Shown here: positions 1 through 8,628 of the stretch, piece after piece
Position numbering within the stretch: the first letter of the stretch is position 1
How the letters are laid out: each line of letters starts with the position of its first letter
Source: an uncultured Oscillospiraceae bacterium
GTDB lineage: Bacteria; Bacillota; Clostridia; Oscillospirales; Oscillospiraceae
NCBI GenBank assembly: GCA_910588495.1
Contig: CAJUPU010000005.1
Location: 1 to 64,000, forward strand
DNA length: 64,000 bases
Direction of reading: 5' to 3'
Made by a program: the position numbers and the translations under genes
The notes under the pieces: model-generated
Database searches by the model: none
What the model was told of the DNA's origin: nothing
Seen by the model: the letters and a program-made list of their open reading frames with translations, nothing else

Positions 1-290
1 GCACGACTACTATAGGTTGCGGAGCCGTTGTGAGCAGCGCGGATGGACCAGAGCGAGGACAAAAGCCCAGAGAGGGCCGCAGGCCCGAGTGGGTTTTGTC
101 CGAGACGGTGGGAAACCGCGCGTTGCGAACAGCGCAGCACGACTACTTCAGGTTGCGGCGCCGTCGTGAGCAGCGCGGATGGACCAGAGCGAGGACAAAA
201 GCCCAGAGGAGGGCCGTAGGCCCGAGAGGGTTTTGTCCGAGACGGCGGGAAACCGCGCGTCGCGAACAGGCGCAGCACGACTGCGCAGCT
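1..290. repeat. Tandem ~137-bp structured repeat, two full units plus a fragment
   Basis: Unit 1 (1-136) and unit 2 (137-273) are about 90% identical, and a third copy starts at 274 and breaks off after about 10-15 bases. Each unit holds a hairpin whose outer arms are GGACAAAAGCCC and GGGTTTTGTCC (57-68 with 91-101 in unit 1), around a smaller GGGCC/GGCCC stem. The flank CCGAGACGG(T/C)GGGAAACCGCG is also kept. A related single element lies at 38799-38901. I see no credible protein: open frames here are arginine-rich and lack ribosome sites. It resembles an interspersed palindromic repeat family; function unknown. Confidence 0.75.
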
Positions 291-326
291 GCGTCCGCTG
301 GATCTGCGGGAAAAATGGAGTAGGCC

Positions 327-355
327 TTGCTTTTCCCCTTTGCCCATAGTACAAT
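327..355 (+). promoter_or_regulatory. Sigma-A-type promoter of deoC
   Basis: TTGCTT (327-332), a 17-base spacer and TACAAT (350-355). It lies about 30 bases upstream of the deoC start, right after the tandem repeat. Confidence 0.7.
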
Positions 356-387
356 GGATTCATATTATAAGGTATGAGGTGATCCCA

Positions 388-1053
388 ATGGACAACAAGA
401 CCATTTTGGCGGCTGTGGACCATACCCTGCTTACCCAGACCGCCACCTGGGCGGAGATCCGCCAGATCTGCGATGACGGCGCCGCCTACGGCTGCGCCAG
501 CGTGTGCATCCCGGCCAGCTATGTCAGGCAGGCGGCGGACTACCTGGGGGACAGGCTCCCGGTGTGCACCGTGATCGGCTTCCCCAACGGCTACTCCACC
601 ACCGCCGCCAAGGTGTTCGAGGCCCAGGACGCCATCGCCAACGGGGCGAAAGAGATCGACATGGTGATCGACATCGGCTGGGTCAAGGACGGCCGCTGGG
701 ACGATCTGCTCGGCGAGATCCGCGCGGTCAAGGCCGCGTGCGGCGGGCTGGTGCTCAAGGTGATCGTGGAGACCTGCCTGCTCACCCAGGAGGAGAAGGT
801 GAAGCTGTGCCGGATCGTATCGGACAGCGGCGCGGACTTCATCAAGACCTCCACCGGCTTTTCCACCGCCGGAGCCACCCGGGAGGATGTGGCCCTGTTC
901 AAGGCCAACGTGTCGGCCCATGTGAAGATCAAGGCCGCCGGGGGCATCTCCAGCCTCCAGGACGCGGCGGACTTTTTGGAGCTGGGCGCGGACCGGCTGG
1001 GCACCAGCCGCATCGTCAAATTGGTGAAAGGCCAGCAGGCCCAAGGCTATTGA
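388..1053 (+). CDS. deoC: Deoxyribose-phosphate aldolase
   Basis: Cleaves 2-deoxyribose-5-phosphate to glyceraldehyde-3-phosphate and acetaldehyde in cytosolic deoxynucleoside catabolism. The 221-aa length fits the family. Visible motifs are DHTLL near the N-terminus, the CTVIGFPNG strand, EIDMVID, and FIKTSTGF, whose lysine forms the Schiff base. I chose the ATG at 388 because TGAGGTGATCCCA precedes it; an in-frame ATG at 340 lies inside the promoter region and would add 16 unlike residues. The next gene is a nucleoside-type binding lipoprotein with its own promoter, so uptake and breakdown of nucleosides sit side by side. Confidence 0.95.
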   Translation: MDNKTILAAVDHTLLTQTATWAEIRQICDDGAAYGCASVCIPASYVRQAADYLGDRLPVCTVIGFPNGYSTTAAKVFEAQDAIANGAKEIDMVIDIGWVKDGRWDDLLGEIRAVKAACGGLVLKVIVETCLLTQEEKVKLCRIVSDSGADFIKTSTGFSTAGATREDVALFKANVSAHVKIKAAGGISSLQDAADFLELGADRLGTSRIVKLVKGQQAQGY

Positions 1054-1107
1054 GTCGTGCAGGTTGGCGGCAATTTGTGAATTCTTCGCGTATATTGTAA
1101 ATGATCC

Positions 1108-1136
1108 TTGTATTTTGCCGGTAAACGCGATATAAT
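1108..1136 (+). promoter_or_regulatory. Promoter of the BMP transporter gene
   Basis: TTGTAT (1108-1113), 17-base spacer, TATAAT (1131-1136). About 110 bases of leader follow and include a GC-rich inverted repeat (GGACGG...CCGTCC, near 1198-1214). The leader does not match the purine riboswitch consensus by eye. Confidence 0.7.
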
Positions 1137-1247
1137 GGGCACGTCCGCTGGGGGAGGGCCAGATATTGAGTCCTTCTTTTCGGCGGATATGGAGCGTGGA
1201 CGGCTCCGCCGTCCCGGAACAGATGATAAGAAAGGATGAGAATTGCG

Positions 1248-2474
1248 ATGAAAAAGCTCTTTGCAATGCTGCTGGCCATGGCGATGATGGTGAGCCTGTT
1301 CGCCTGCAGCAACGACAAGCCCGATCCCACCAAAGAGGGCAGCGAGCCTCCCGCCAGCCAGGGGACCGAGGAGAGCGCCAAGCCCGAGGAGAGCTCCGCT
1401 CCCTCCGAGGCGCCCGCCGCCCCCGCTGAGAATCCCGACGATATCCCCGACACCATGACCTCTTCCGACAACAAGTACCAGGTGGCCTTCATCACCGATG
1501 TGGGCCAGCTGAAGGACAAGTCCTTCAACCAGGGCACTTTTGACGGCGTGAAGCTGTACGCCGCCGCCAACAACAAGAGCTACAAGTACTATCAGCCCGC
1601 CAACGGAGATCAGGCCACCGATGATGACCGCTACGACGCCATGAAGTTCGCCGTGGAAGGCGGCGCCGAGGTGGTAGTGTGCGCCGGCTTCATGCAGACC
1701 GCCGCTTTGTCGAGGGCCGCCGCCGAGTTCCCCGACGTGCCCTTCATCTTCATCGACGGCTCCCCCATCGATGGCTGTGACAACGTGGCCGCTATCGCTT
1801 TCGCGGAGCATCAGAGCGGCTATCTGGCCGGCTACGCCGTGGTCAAGGAAGGCTATGAGAAGCTGGGCTTCTCCGGCGGCGGCGGCGGCACCAACCCCGC
1901 CTGCTGCCGGTTCGGCTACGGCTTCGTGCAGGGCGCCAACGACGCCGCCAAGGAGCTGGGCAAGACCGTGGACATCAACTACTCCTGGCTGTACGGCGCT
2001 TCCTTCTCCGCCTCCACCGACCTGCAGACCATGATCAACGGCTGGTATAACAACGGCACCGAGATCGTCTTTGCCTGCGGCGGCTCCATGTTCCAGTCCA
2101 TCGTCGCCGCTGCCGCCGCCAACGACGGCGCTGTGGTGGGCGTGGACGTGGACCAGTCCGCCCAGTCCGACACCGTGGTCACCTCCGCCATGAAGGGCCT
2201 GTCCGCCTCCGTGCAGTGGGCCGTGGCCAAGGTGTATGACGACTCCTTCTCCGACATCGGCGGCAAGGGCACCTCCCTGGGCGCCAAGGACGACGCCGTG
2301 GGCCTGCCCACCGCTACCTGGAGCCTGGAGAACTACTCCGTGGAGGAGTATGAGGCGCAGCTGGCCGACATGGCCTCCGGCAAGCTGGTCGTGGACAGCA
2401 TGGAGACTGAGGCCGACTTCGCCAAGCTGACCACTACTGCGTGGTCCAACGTGAAGCTGAGCGTGATCGAGTGA
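1248..2474 (+). CDS. BMP-family substrate-binding lipoprotein (nucleoside type)
   Basis: Surface-anchored binding protein of an ABC importer, 408 aa. A lipoprotein signal (MKKLFAMLLAMAMM...) ends in a lipobox with the modified cysteine at residue 20 (LFAC). A Ser/Pro/Glu-rich linker of about 45 residues follows, then a periplasmic-binding fold of the Bmp/Med/PnrA type starting at YQVAFITDVGQLKDKSFNQG, a family hallmark. ATG 1248 is preferred over 1236 because the AAAGG motif (1231-1235) directly abuts 1236. It is followed by a strong terminator, then its transporter genes from a separate promoter. Family members bind purine nucleosides; the exact ligand is inferred. Confidence 0.9.
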   Translation: MKKLFAMLLAMAMMVSLFACSNDKPDPTKEGSEPPASQGTEESAKPEESSAPSEAPAAPAENPDDIPDTMTSSDNKYQVAFITDVGQLKDKSFNQGTFDGVKLYAAANNKSYKYYQPANGDQATDDDRYDAMKFAVEGGAEVVVCAGFMQTAALSRAAAEFPDVPFIFIDGSPIDGCDNVAAIAFAEHQSGYLAGYAVVKEGYEKLGFSGGGGGTNPACCRFGYGFVQGANDAAKELGKTVDINYSWLYGASFSASTDLQTMINGWYNNGTEIVFACGGSMFQSIVAAAAANDGAVVGVDVDQSAQSDTVVTSAMKGLSASVQWAVAKVYDDSFSDIGGKGTSLGAKDDAVGLPTATWSLENYSVEEYEAQLADMASGKLVVDSMETEADFAKLTTTAWSNVKLSVIE

Positions 2475-2495
2475 CCTTCAGTCCGTGATATCCCA

Positions 2496-2529
2496 ACGGA
2501 CGGGACGCTGTGCGTCCCGTCCGTTTTTT
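2496..2529 (+). terminator. Rho-independent terminator after the BMP gene
   Basis: A perfect 12-bp stem (2496-2507 with 2513-2524), 5-base loop and T6 run. It separates the abundant binding protein from the transporter operon. Confidence 0.9.
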
Positions 2530-2551
2530 CTTCCAAGTGAAAATAATTTGC

Positions 2552-2580
2552 TTGTGTTTTTGTCGGACCTAGGGTATAAT
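2552..2580 (+). promoter_or_regulatory. Promoter of the ABC ATPase-permease operon
   Basis: TTGTGT (2552-2557), 17-base spacer, TATAAT (2575-2580), about 55 bases upstream of the ATPase start. Confidence 0.7.
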
Positions 2581-2636
2581 CAACACAATAGGGTCCTTTA
2601 TGGGGACTGGTGTTGACATTTTAGACAGGAAGCGGG

Positions 2637-4196
2637 ATGAGGACGATGGAATCTGAGAACATCATCGAGATGCTCCACATCACCAAGGAATTTCCCGGCA
2701 TCATCGCCAACGATGATATCACCCTCCAGCTCCGCCGGGGGGAGATTCACGCCCTGCTGGGGGAGAACGGGGCGGGGAAGTCCACGCTGATGAGCGTCCT
2801 CTTCGGCCTTTATCAGCCGGAGAAGGGGATCATCAAAAAGAACGGCCGGGAGGTGGAGATCCGGGACCCCAACGACGCCACCGCCCTGGGCATCGGCATG
2901 GTCCACCAGCACTTCAAGCTGATCGAGGTGTTCACCGTGCTGGACAACATCATCCTGGGGGCGGAGACCACCAAGATGGGCTTCCTCCAGAAGAAGGAGG
3001 CCCGGGCCAAGGTGGAGGCCCTCTCGGAGCGGTACGGGCTGAAGGTGGACCTGGACGCCAGGGTGGAGGACATCACCGTGGGGATGCAGCAGCGGGTGGA
3101 GATCCTCAAGATGCTCTACCGGGACAACGAGATCCTGATCTTCGACGAGCCCACCGCCGTGCTCACCCCCCAGGAGATCGACGAGCTGATGGCCACCATG
3201 CGGGAGTTCGCCAAGGAGGGCAAGTCGATCTTGTTCATCTCCCACAAGCTCAATGAGATCATGGCGGTGTCCGACCGGGTGACGGTGCTGCGCAAGGGCA
3301 AGTACATCGGTACGGTGGACGCCAAGGACACGGACAAGCAGTCCCTGTCCAACATGATGGTGGGCCGCCCGGTGCAGCTGGAGGTGACCAAGCAGCCCGC
3401 CCAGCCCGGCGCGCCGGTGCTGGAGGTGCGGGATCTGTGCGTCCCCTCCAGGAGCCACAAGAAAAACGCGGTGGACCATGTGTCCTTCCAGGTCCGGGCG
3501 GGGGAGATCCTGTGCATCGCCGGGATCGACGGCAACGGACAGACCGAGCTGGTCCACGGGCTGACGGGGCTGGAGAAGAGCTCCGGCGGGGCCGTCACCC
3601 TGTGCGGGGAGGACATCTCCCACGCCTCCATCAAGCACCGGGGCCGGAACATGAGCCACATCCCCGAGGACCGGCACAAGCACGGCCTGGTGCTGGACTT
3701 CACCTTGGAGCAGAATCTGGTGCTCCAGCGCTTCAACGAACGGCCGTTCCAAAAGCACGGCTTCATCGACGGGGGGGCGGTGCGGGCCTACGCCCAGCAG
3801 CTGATCGAAAAGTACGACGTGCGCTCCGGCCAGGGGCCGGTGACCACCGCCCGGTCCATGTCCGGCGGAAACCAGCAGAAGGCCATCATCGCCCGGGAGG
3901 TGGACCGGGAGAAGTCCCTCATCGTGGCCGTCCAGCCCACCCGGGGCCTGGATGTGGGCGCCATCGAGTACATCCACAGCCAGCTGGTGGCGGAGCGGGA
4001 CCGCGGCCGCGCCGTGCTGCTGGTCAGCCTGGAGCTGGACGAGGTGATGAGCCTGTCCGACCGCATCCTGGTGATGTACGAGGGGGAGATCGTGGGCGAG
4101 CTGGACCCCAAACAGACCACGGTGCAGGAGCTGGGCCTGTATATGGCCGGAGCCAAGCGGATGGACAGGGAAGGGAAGGAGGAGAAGGGCGCGTGA
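2637..4196 (+). CDS. Double-domain ABC transporter ATPase, nucleoside importer
   Basis: Cytosolic motor of the BMP importer, 519 aa with two nucleotide-binding domains as in RbsA and NupO. Domain 1 has Walker A GENGAGKST, an atypical signature ITVGMQQR and Walker B LIFDEPTAVLTPQE. Domain 2 has a degenerate Walker A (GIDGNGQTE, Gln for Lys), a full signature MSGGNQQK and VQPTRGLDVGA. One good and one degenerate site is normal for this subfamily. ATG 2637 follows AGGAAG; ATG 2646 is an alternative. Two permeases follow, the second overlapping the first. Confidence 0.93.
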   Translation: MRTMESENIIEMLHITKEFPGIIANDDITLQLRRGEIHALLGENGAGKSTLMSVLFGLYQPEKGIIKKNGREVEIRDPNDATALGIGMVHQHFKLIEVFTVLDNIILGAETTKMGFLQKKEARAKVEALSERYGLKVDLDARVEDITVGMQQRVEILKMLYRDNEILIFDEPTAVLTPQEIDELMATMREFAKEGKSILFISHKLNEIMAVSDRVTVLRKGKYIGTVDAKDTDKQSLSNMMVGRPVQLEVTKQPAQPGAPVLEVRDLCVPSRSHKKNAVDHVSFQVRAGEILCIAGIDGNGQTELVHGLTGLEKSSGGAVTLCGEDISHASIKHRGRNMSHIPEDRHKHGLVLDFTLEQNLVLQRFNERPFQKHGFIDGGAVRAYAQQLIEKYDVRSGQGPVTTARSMSGGNQQKAIIAREVDREKSLIVAVQPTRGLDVGAIEYIHSQLVAERDRGRAVLLVSLELDEVMSLSDRILVMYEGEIVGELDPKQTTVQELGLYMAGAKRMDREGKEEKGA

Positions 4197-4251
4197 GCGT
4201 GAAATATCCAAATCTTTTCCAGATCTATACAGGAGAGGGGGACGCGGACGC

Positions 4252-5541
4252 ATGAAAGATCAAGGGAGGACCTTACTGCAAAAGGACGGGACCAAGACGG
4301 TGCTGGCGTCCCTGCTCTCCATCGCGATCGGTCTGCTGGTGGGCAGCGTCCTGGTGCTGGTGGTGGGGCTGTTCAGCGGAAACCTGGGCCTGTCCAGCGC
4401 CTGGGAGGGCATCCGCCTGATCATGTTCGGCATCCTGAGCACCGGCCGGAACGCGGCGGGCGGCCTGAGCTGGGGCTTCAACCCCCAGAGCATCGGCAAC
4501 ATGCTGTTTCGGGCCACGCCGCTCATCCTCACCGGGCTGTCGGTGTCGGTGGCCTTCAAGACCGGCCTCTTCAACATCGGCGCGCCGGGCCAGTACCTGA
4601 TGGGCACCATGGCCACCCTGACCATCGCGCTGGGGATCCCCGCCTCCGCGCTGCCCGGCCCCCTCATCTGGCTGCTGGCCTTTTTGGGCGGCATGGCGGC
4701 GGGGGCCCTGTGGGGCTGCATCCCCGGTCTGGTGAAGGCGCTGCTCAACATCAATGAGGTGCTGGCCTGCATCATGACCAACTGGATCGCCGCCAGCCTG
4801 GTGACCTGGTTCTTCGACGCCACCAAGGTGTTCCAAAACACGGTGGAGAACACCAAGAGCAGCTATGTCTATAAGACCGCCTACGGCCGGACGCTGGTGG
4901 ACGGGACGTGGACCTATGTGGACGGCAGCGGCGTGCAGACCGCCAAGCTGGGGCTGGACAAGCTCTTCCCCGGCTCTCAGGTCAACGGGGGCATCCTGGT
5001 CGCCATCCTCATTGCCATCGGAGTGTACATCCTCATGACCAAGACCACCCTGGGCTACCAGCTGAAAGCGTGCGGCTCCAACCGCCACGCCGCCCGGTAC
5101 GCCGGGGTGAACGACAAGCGGAACATCGTGCTGTCCATGGCCATCGCCGGGGCCCTGTCCGGGGCGGGCGCGGCGCTGTATTACCTGGCGGGCAATACGG
5201 AATTCTACTGGCAGACCTACCAGTCCCTGCCCGCCACCGGCTTCAACGGCATCCCGGTGGCCCTGCTGGCGGCCAACCACCCCATCGGCGTGATCTTCAC
5301 CGGCTGTTTCATGTCCATGCTGAACATCGTGGGCCTCCAGCTCACCAGTCTGACCGCCTATAACGAGTACATCACCGACGTGATCATCTCCGTCATCGTC
5401 TACCTCAGCGCCTTCTCCCTGCTGATCAAGATGCTGTTGAGCGCCCGCAGGAAGGACGAGCCGGCGGCCATGCCGGACAGTCCGGCGGAGGACGAGTCCG
5501 CCCAGAGCGCCCCCGCGGAGAAAGGAGGGGAGCAGGCATGA
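4252..5541 (+). CDS. ABC transporter permease 1, BMP/nucleoside system
   Basis: Integral membrane subunit, 429 aa, of the BPD_transp_2 type (NupP/YufP-like). An N-terminal anchor is followed by hydrophobic segments including the family-typical stretch LILTGLSVSVAFKTGLFNIG, the GYQLKACGSNRHAARYAGV cytoplasmic loop and AIAGALSGAGAALYYLAG. The C-terminus has a hydrophilic Ala/Glu-rich tail of about 35 residues. AGGAGAGGGGG precedes the ATG. Its last codons overlap the start of permease 2 (ATGA), so the two halves are probably made together. Confidence 0.92.
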   Translation: MKDQGRTLLQKDGTKTVLASLLSIAIGLLVGSVLVLVVGLFSGNLGLSSAWEGIRLIMFGILSTGRNAAGGLSWGFNPQSIGNMLFRATPLILTGLSVSVAFKTGLFNIGAPGQYLMGTMATLTIALGIPASALPGPLIWLLAFLGGMAAGALWGCIPGLVKALLNINEVLACIMTNWIAASLVTWFFDATKVFQNTVENTKSSYVYKTAYGRTLVDGTWTYVDGSGVQTAKLGLDKLFPGSQVNGGILVAILIAIGVYILMTKTTLGYQLKACGSNRHAARYAGVNDKRNIVLSMAIAGALSGAGAALYYLAGNTEFYWQTYQSLPATGFNGIPVALLAANHPIGVIFTGCFMSMLNIVGLQLTSLTAYNEYITDVIISVIVYLSAFSLLIKMLLSARRKDEPAAMPDSPAEDESAQSAPAEKGGEQA

Positions 5542-6572
5542 CGTTTTTGATCCAACAGACCCTGCTCTACGCCGTCCCGCTGATGATCGTGGCGCTGGCG
5601 GGCGTGTTCGCTGAACGCAGCGGCATCATCAACCTGGCGCTGGAGGGCATCATGATCTTCGGCGCCTTCGTGGGTGTCCTCTTCGTCAACCTGATGCAGG
5701 GCGCCGCCTTGTTCCACGACGCCTACGCCGCCAAGAACTGGCTGGTCCTCCAGGGGCTGGAGCTGCTGGCCATGCTGGCCGCGGCGGTGATGGGGGCGGT
5801 GTTCTCCCTGCTGCTGTCCTTCGCCTCGGTGAACCTGAAGGCGGACCAGACCATCGGCGGCACGGCGCTGAACCTGATGGCCCCAGCCCTGGTGCTCTTC
5901 CTCATCCGCATCATCGCCAACCAGAACACCCTGGGGATGGCGGACGGCAGCGACGCCGCCAGCTGGTTCATGATCAAAAAGAGCACCTTCGGCATCGACC
6001 GCAAGACCGATCTGGGCTTCCTGGGGGAGACCTTCATCAACAAGGTGTATCTGGCCACCTATGTGTGTATCCTGCTGTTCATCGTGCTGTCCGTCCTGCT
6101 CTATAAGACCAGGTTCGGCCTCCGCCTGCGCTCCTGCGGCGAGAATCCCCAGGCCGCCGACTCCCTGGGCATCAACGTGTACAAGATGCGCTACGCGGGC
6201 ACCACCATCTCCGGGGCCCTGGCGGGCATGGGCGGGTTCGTCTACGCCCTGACCACCGCCAACTGCGCCTCCACCGGCGACGTGGCGGGCTTCGGGTTCC
6301 TGGCCCTGGCCGTCATGATCTTCGGCAACTGGAAGCCGCTGAACATCGCCGGGGCGGCCCTGCTGTTCGGCCTGTTCAAGTGCGTCGCCGCCTCCTATGC
6401 CTCCATCGACATCAACGGGGACGGAATCTTCATGTTACAGGAGATCGGCGTCAGCTCCCATGTGTACCGTATGCTGCCCTATGTGATCACCCTGGTGGTG
6501 CTGGCCTTCACCTCTCAAAAGTCCCGCGCCCCCAAGGCGGAGGGCATCCCCTACGACAAGGGACAGCGCTGA
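5538..6572 (+). CDS. ABC transporter permease 2, BMP/nucleoside system
   Basis: Second membrane subunit, 344 aa, NupQ/YufQ-like. Typical features are the N-terminal ALAGVFAERSGIINLALEG motif, a second loop RLRSCGENPQAADSLGINV and the AGMGGFVYALTTANC helix. It starts 4 bp inside permease 1 and closes the operon in front of a bidirectional terminator. With the lipoprotein and ATPase this is a complete importer. Confidence 0.92.
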   Translation: MTFLIQQTLLYAVPLMIVALAGVFAERSGIINLALEGIMIFGAFVGVLFVNLMQGAALFHDAYAAKNWLVLQGLELLAMLAAAVMGAVFSLLLSFASVNLKADQTIGGTALNLMAPALVLFLIRIIANQNTLGMADGSDAASWFMIKKSTFGIDRKTDLGFLGETFINKVYLATYVCILLFIVLSVLLYKTRFGLRLRSCGENPQAADSLGINVYKMRYAGTTISGALAGMGGFVYALTTANCASTGDVAGFGFLALAVMIFGNWKPLNIAGAALLFGLFKCVAASYASIDINGDGIFMLQEIGVSSHVYRMLPYVITLVVLAFTSQKSRAPKAEGIPYDKGQR

Positions 6573-6591
6573 ACGCGATCGTCCCAAACCA

Positions 6592-6627
6592 AAAACGGCC
6601 CGCCGGACGATCCCGGCGGGCCGTTTT
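6592..6627. terminator. Bidirectional terminator
   Basis: A 15-bp perfect stem (6592-6606 with 6613-6627) with A4 and T4 flanks. It serves the rightward transporter operon and the leftward gene ending at 6644. Confidence 0.9.
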
Positions 6628-6643
6628 GATATGTGGTCTTGGT

Positions 6644-7459
6644 TCAGCGCCTGACCCGGGACTTGAGGGCGTCCTTGTAACGGAGCAGCTCCTCCTTGGC
6701 CAGCGCGGCGGCGGCCAGGATGTCCTCGTGGCTGACAGAGTACTTCTGGCTTACTTTCAGCGAGCGGTAGATGTGGCGGAACCGGCGGCTGTACTTCTCC
6801 AGCTGGGCCACCTGGTCGCTGTAGCGCTGGCGCAGGGCGTCGGCGCTGTCCGCCAGCTTGTCGCTGAGTTCCGCTTTGCCCAGGGCCGCCTGGAGCTGGA
6901 GCTCCTGCCCCAGCTGGGTGACGCTCTCCACGTGCATGGCCACCAGCACCAGGTTGCGGATGGTGAAGGCGGCGTCCACCGCCAGCAGGGCCAGGAAGGC
7001 GCCGCACAGCATGAATTCCAGCCACACGGGCAGGCCCTCCACCAGCTCCTGGAAGGGCGGGTGGATGAAAAAGATCACGATGTAGGACAGCACGCCCCAG
7101 GTGAGGGCCACCCACAGGCACACCCGGCCCTTGAGGTTGAAGCGGAATTGGGAGTAATCCCAGTATTTCACGTGGGTGGTGACCTCCAGCACCCAGCCCA
7201 CCAGGTACTCCCAGGAAGTCATGACCACCACGGCCACCCCGTAGAAGAGGATCAGGTTCCCCTTCAAAGGCGTGAAGAACAAGATCATCAAGGTGACGCC
7301 GCCGCCGTAGATGGGGCAGATCGGGCCATAGAGGAACCCGCGGGCCACCAGGCGGCGCTCCACGACGGAGCAGTAACAGGTCTCCATCACCCAGCCCAGG
7401 AAGGCGTACAGGATGAAGTAGAGGAACAGCTGGGAAAGCGGGATGCCCATGAGGCTCAA
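6644..7459 (-). CDS. Putative ABC-transporter permease-like membrane protein, CmpB/DUF1113 family
   Basis: 271 aa. The N-terminal ~180 residues carry about five membrane segments with family-typical sequence (FLYGPICPIYGGG; MTSWEYLVGWVLE; YWDYSQFRFNLKGRVCLW). The C-terminal ~90 residues are charged and helical, probably cytosolic. The family is annotated as ABC_trans_CmpB, but its members stand without an ATPase and the biochemical role is not established. GGAGGG lies 7 bases before a TTG at 7459, which overlaps the upstream stop; ATG 7450 is the alternative start. Confidence 0.82.
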   Translation of the reverse strand: MSLMGIPLSQLFLYFILYAFLGWVMETCYCSVVERRLVARGFLYGPICPIYGGGVTLMILFFTPLKGNLILFYGVAVVVMTSWEYLVGWVLEVTTHVKYWDYSQFRFNLKGRVCLWVALTWGVLSYIVIFFIHPPFQELVEGLPVWLEFMLCGAFLALLAVDAAFTIRNLVLVAMHVESVTQLGQELQLQAALGKAELSDKLADSADALRQRYSDQVAQLEKYSRRFRHIYRSLKVSQKYSVSHEDILAAAALAKEELLRYKDALKSRVRR

Positions 7460-7989
7460 CGGTGCTCCCTCCCATCGTCGCCGGCGAGCAGTGCGCCCAG
7501 CAGGCCGTTATAGACCCGGTCCGGGTGGGCCAGGAACCGGTCGGCGATGCCCTGGGCGTCCTCCCGGGTGGGGGAGAGCAGGGTGAGAGAGAACAAACTC
7601 CCCTGGTCGTCGTCCATGAACAGCCGCACGTCGAAGCCCTGCGGCCGTTCCTCCACCTGGGCCCGGACCTGGGCCTTGCGCTTCAGCGCCTGGTTCAGCG
7701 GGGCCAGCCGCTGGTCGCACCGGCGGCGGATGATGGGGGAGAGGCTGCTCTCCCCGGCGGCGCAGGCCCGGCGGCCCTTGCCGGTGATGGCGTAAAACTC
7801 CCCCTGCTGGTCCAGGTGTCCGCTGTCCGCCAGCTCGGACACCGCCTCGGCGAACTGGAAGTAGTCCACGCCGCTGTCGCACAGGGACAGGTCCGTCAGG
7901 GTGGCGAAATCGATGGGGGCCGCCGCCCGGTCCATGATATAGAGCACCAGCAGCTTGATGTCCAGCTTGTCGTGGATGAATCCGGCCAT
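7456..7989 (-). CDS. DUF4364 family protein
   Basis: 177 aa, predicted soluble. The N-terminal part (HDKLDIKLLVLYIMDRAAAPIDFATLTDL) looks like a winged-helix domain, as usual in DUF4364; the C-terminal half (about 85-170) is a mixed alpha/beta region. The function of the family is unknown and a DNA-binding role is only an inference. ATG 7989 is chosen because GGAGGAGGG precedes it; a longer frame lacks a site. It is translationally coupled to the CmpB-like gene downstream. Confidence 0.75.
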   Translation of the reverse strand: MAGFIHDKLDIKLLVLYIMDRAAAPIDFATLTDLSLCDSGVDYFQFAEAVSELADSGHLDQQGEFYAITGKGRRACAAGESSLSPIIRRRCDQRLAPLNQALKRKAQVRAQVEERPQGFDVRLFMDDDQGSLFSLTLLSPTREDAQGIADRFLAHPDRVYNGLLGALLAGDDGREHR

Positions 7990-8071
7990 AGGCGCACCCT
8001 CCTCCTGCCGCGAGATGTCACCAGATATTATAGCGGACTGGGGGGAAGATGGCAAGGGGGGATTTGACGCT

Positions 8072-8611
8072 TCAGCTCCGAGTGACCAAAGCCTGATAGA
8101 GCTGGACCATATAGGCCCAGGTGGACCGGTCCAGGGTGCCGGTGACGGGAAGCCCGGCCAGGCGCTGGACCTCCTGGATGTTCAGATAGGTGTCGCCGTC
8201 GTTGCAGCAGTTCATCTGGCAGGGCTTGAAGTTGCTCATCACCTTGTTGAGCGAGCCGAACATGGCCTGGACGATGCGCAGCACCTCGCACTCCTGGCCC
8301 TCCACGGCGGTGTAGGAGCCGTTGGGCAGCACGTTGAGGGCGGGGGGGAAGCCGTACATCAGTTCCATATGGATGTAGGCGTCCCGGATGGCGTTCCAGG
8401 TGGTCAGGTCCACCACCCCGGTGACGGGCAGACCGTTCTCCCGCTGGAACACCATGACGGCCTCCAGGGTGCGCTCGCCGAAGATGCCGTCCACCGCCAG
8501 CCGGGTGAGGATATCGTTGTGGATGGCCAGCTGGTTGAGCATGTACTGGAGGGATCGGATGGGCTGGTCGCCGCGCTCCGGGGCGGGATTGGCGGGTGCG
8601 TTGGTATTCAT
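8072..8611 (-). CDS. Peptidoglycan-binding domain protein
   Basis: 179 aa with two PG_binding_1 modules. The first (about 18-80) is complete, with LAVDGIFGERTLEAVMVFQRENGLPVTGVVDLTTW. The second (about 105-175) has a shortened start and ends VQRLAGLPVTGTLDRSTW. No signal peptide is visible, so it may act inside the developing spore or be exported by another route. The stretch between the modules contains MNCCNDGD. It is the last gene of a leftward set with the two genes upstream; GGAAGGGAAAC precedes the ATG. Confidence 0.85.
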   Translation of the reverse strand: MNTNAPANPAPERGDQPIRSLQYMLNQLAIHNDILTRLAVDGIFGERTLEAVMVFQRENGLPVTGVVDLTTWNAIRDAYIHMELMYGFPPALNVLPNGSYTAVEGQECEVLRIVQAMFGSLNKVMSNFKPCQMNCCNDGDTYLNIQEVQRLAGLPVTGTLDRSTWAYMVQLYQALVTRS

Positions 8612-8628
8612 GGCAGTTTCCCTTCCTT

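Noticed and set aside
30..323. 97-aa open frame in the tandem repeat
   Set aside because: Arg-rich, spans hairpins, no ribosome site; better explained as repeat DNA.
1137..1247. Purine riboswitch before the BMP lipoprotein gene
   Set aside because: Expected because of the nucleoside transporter, but the conserved loops of the class are not present.
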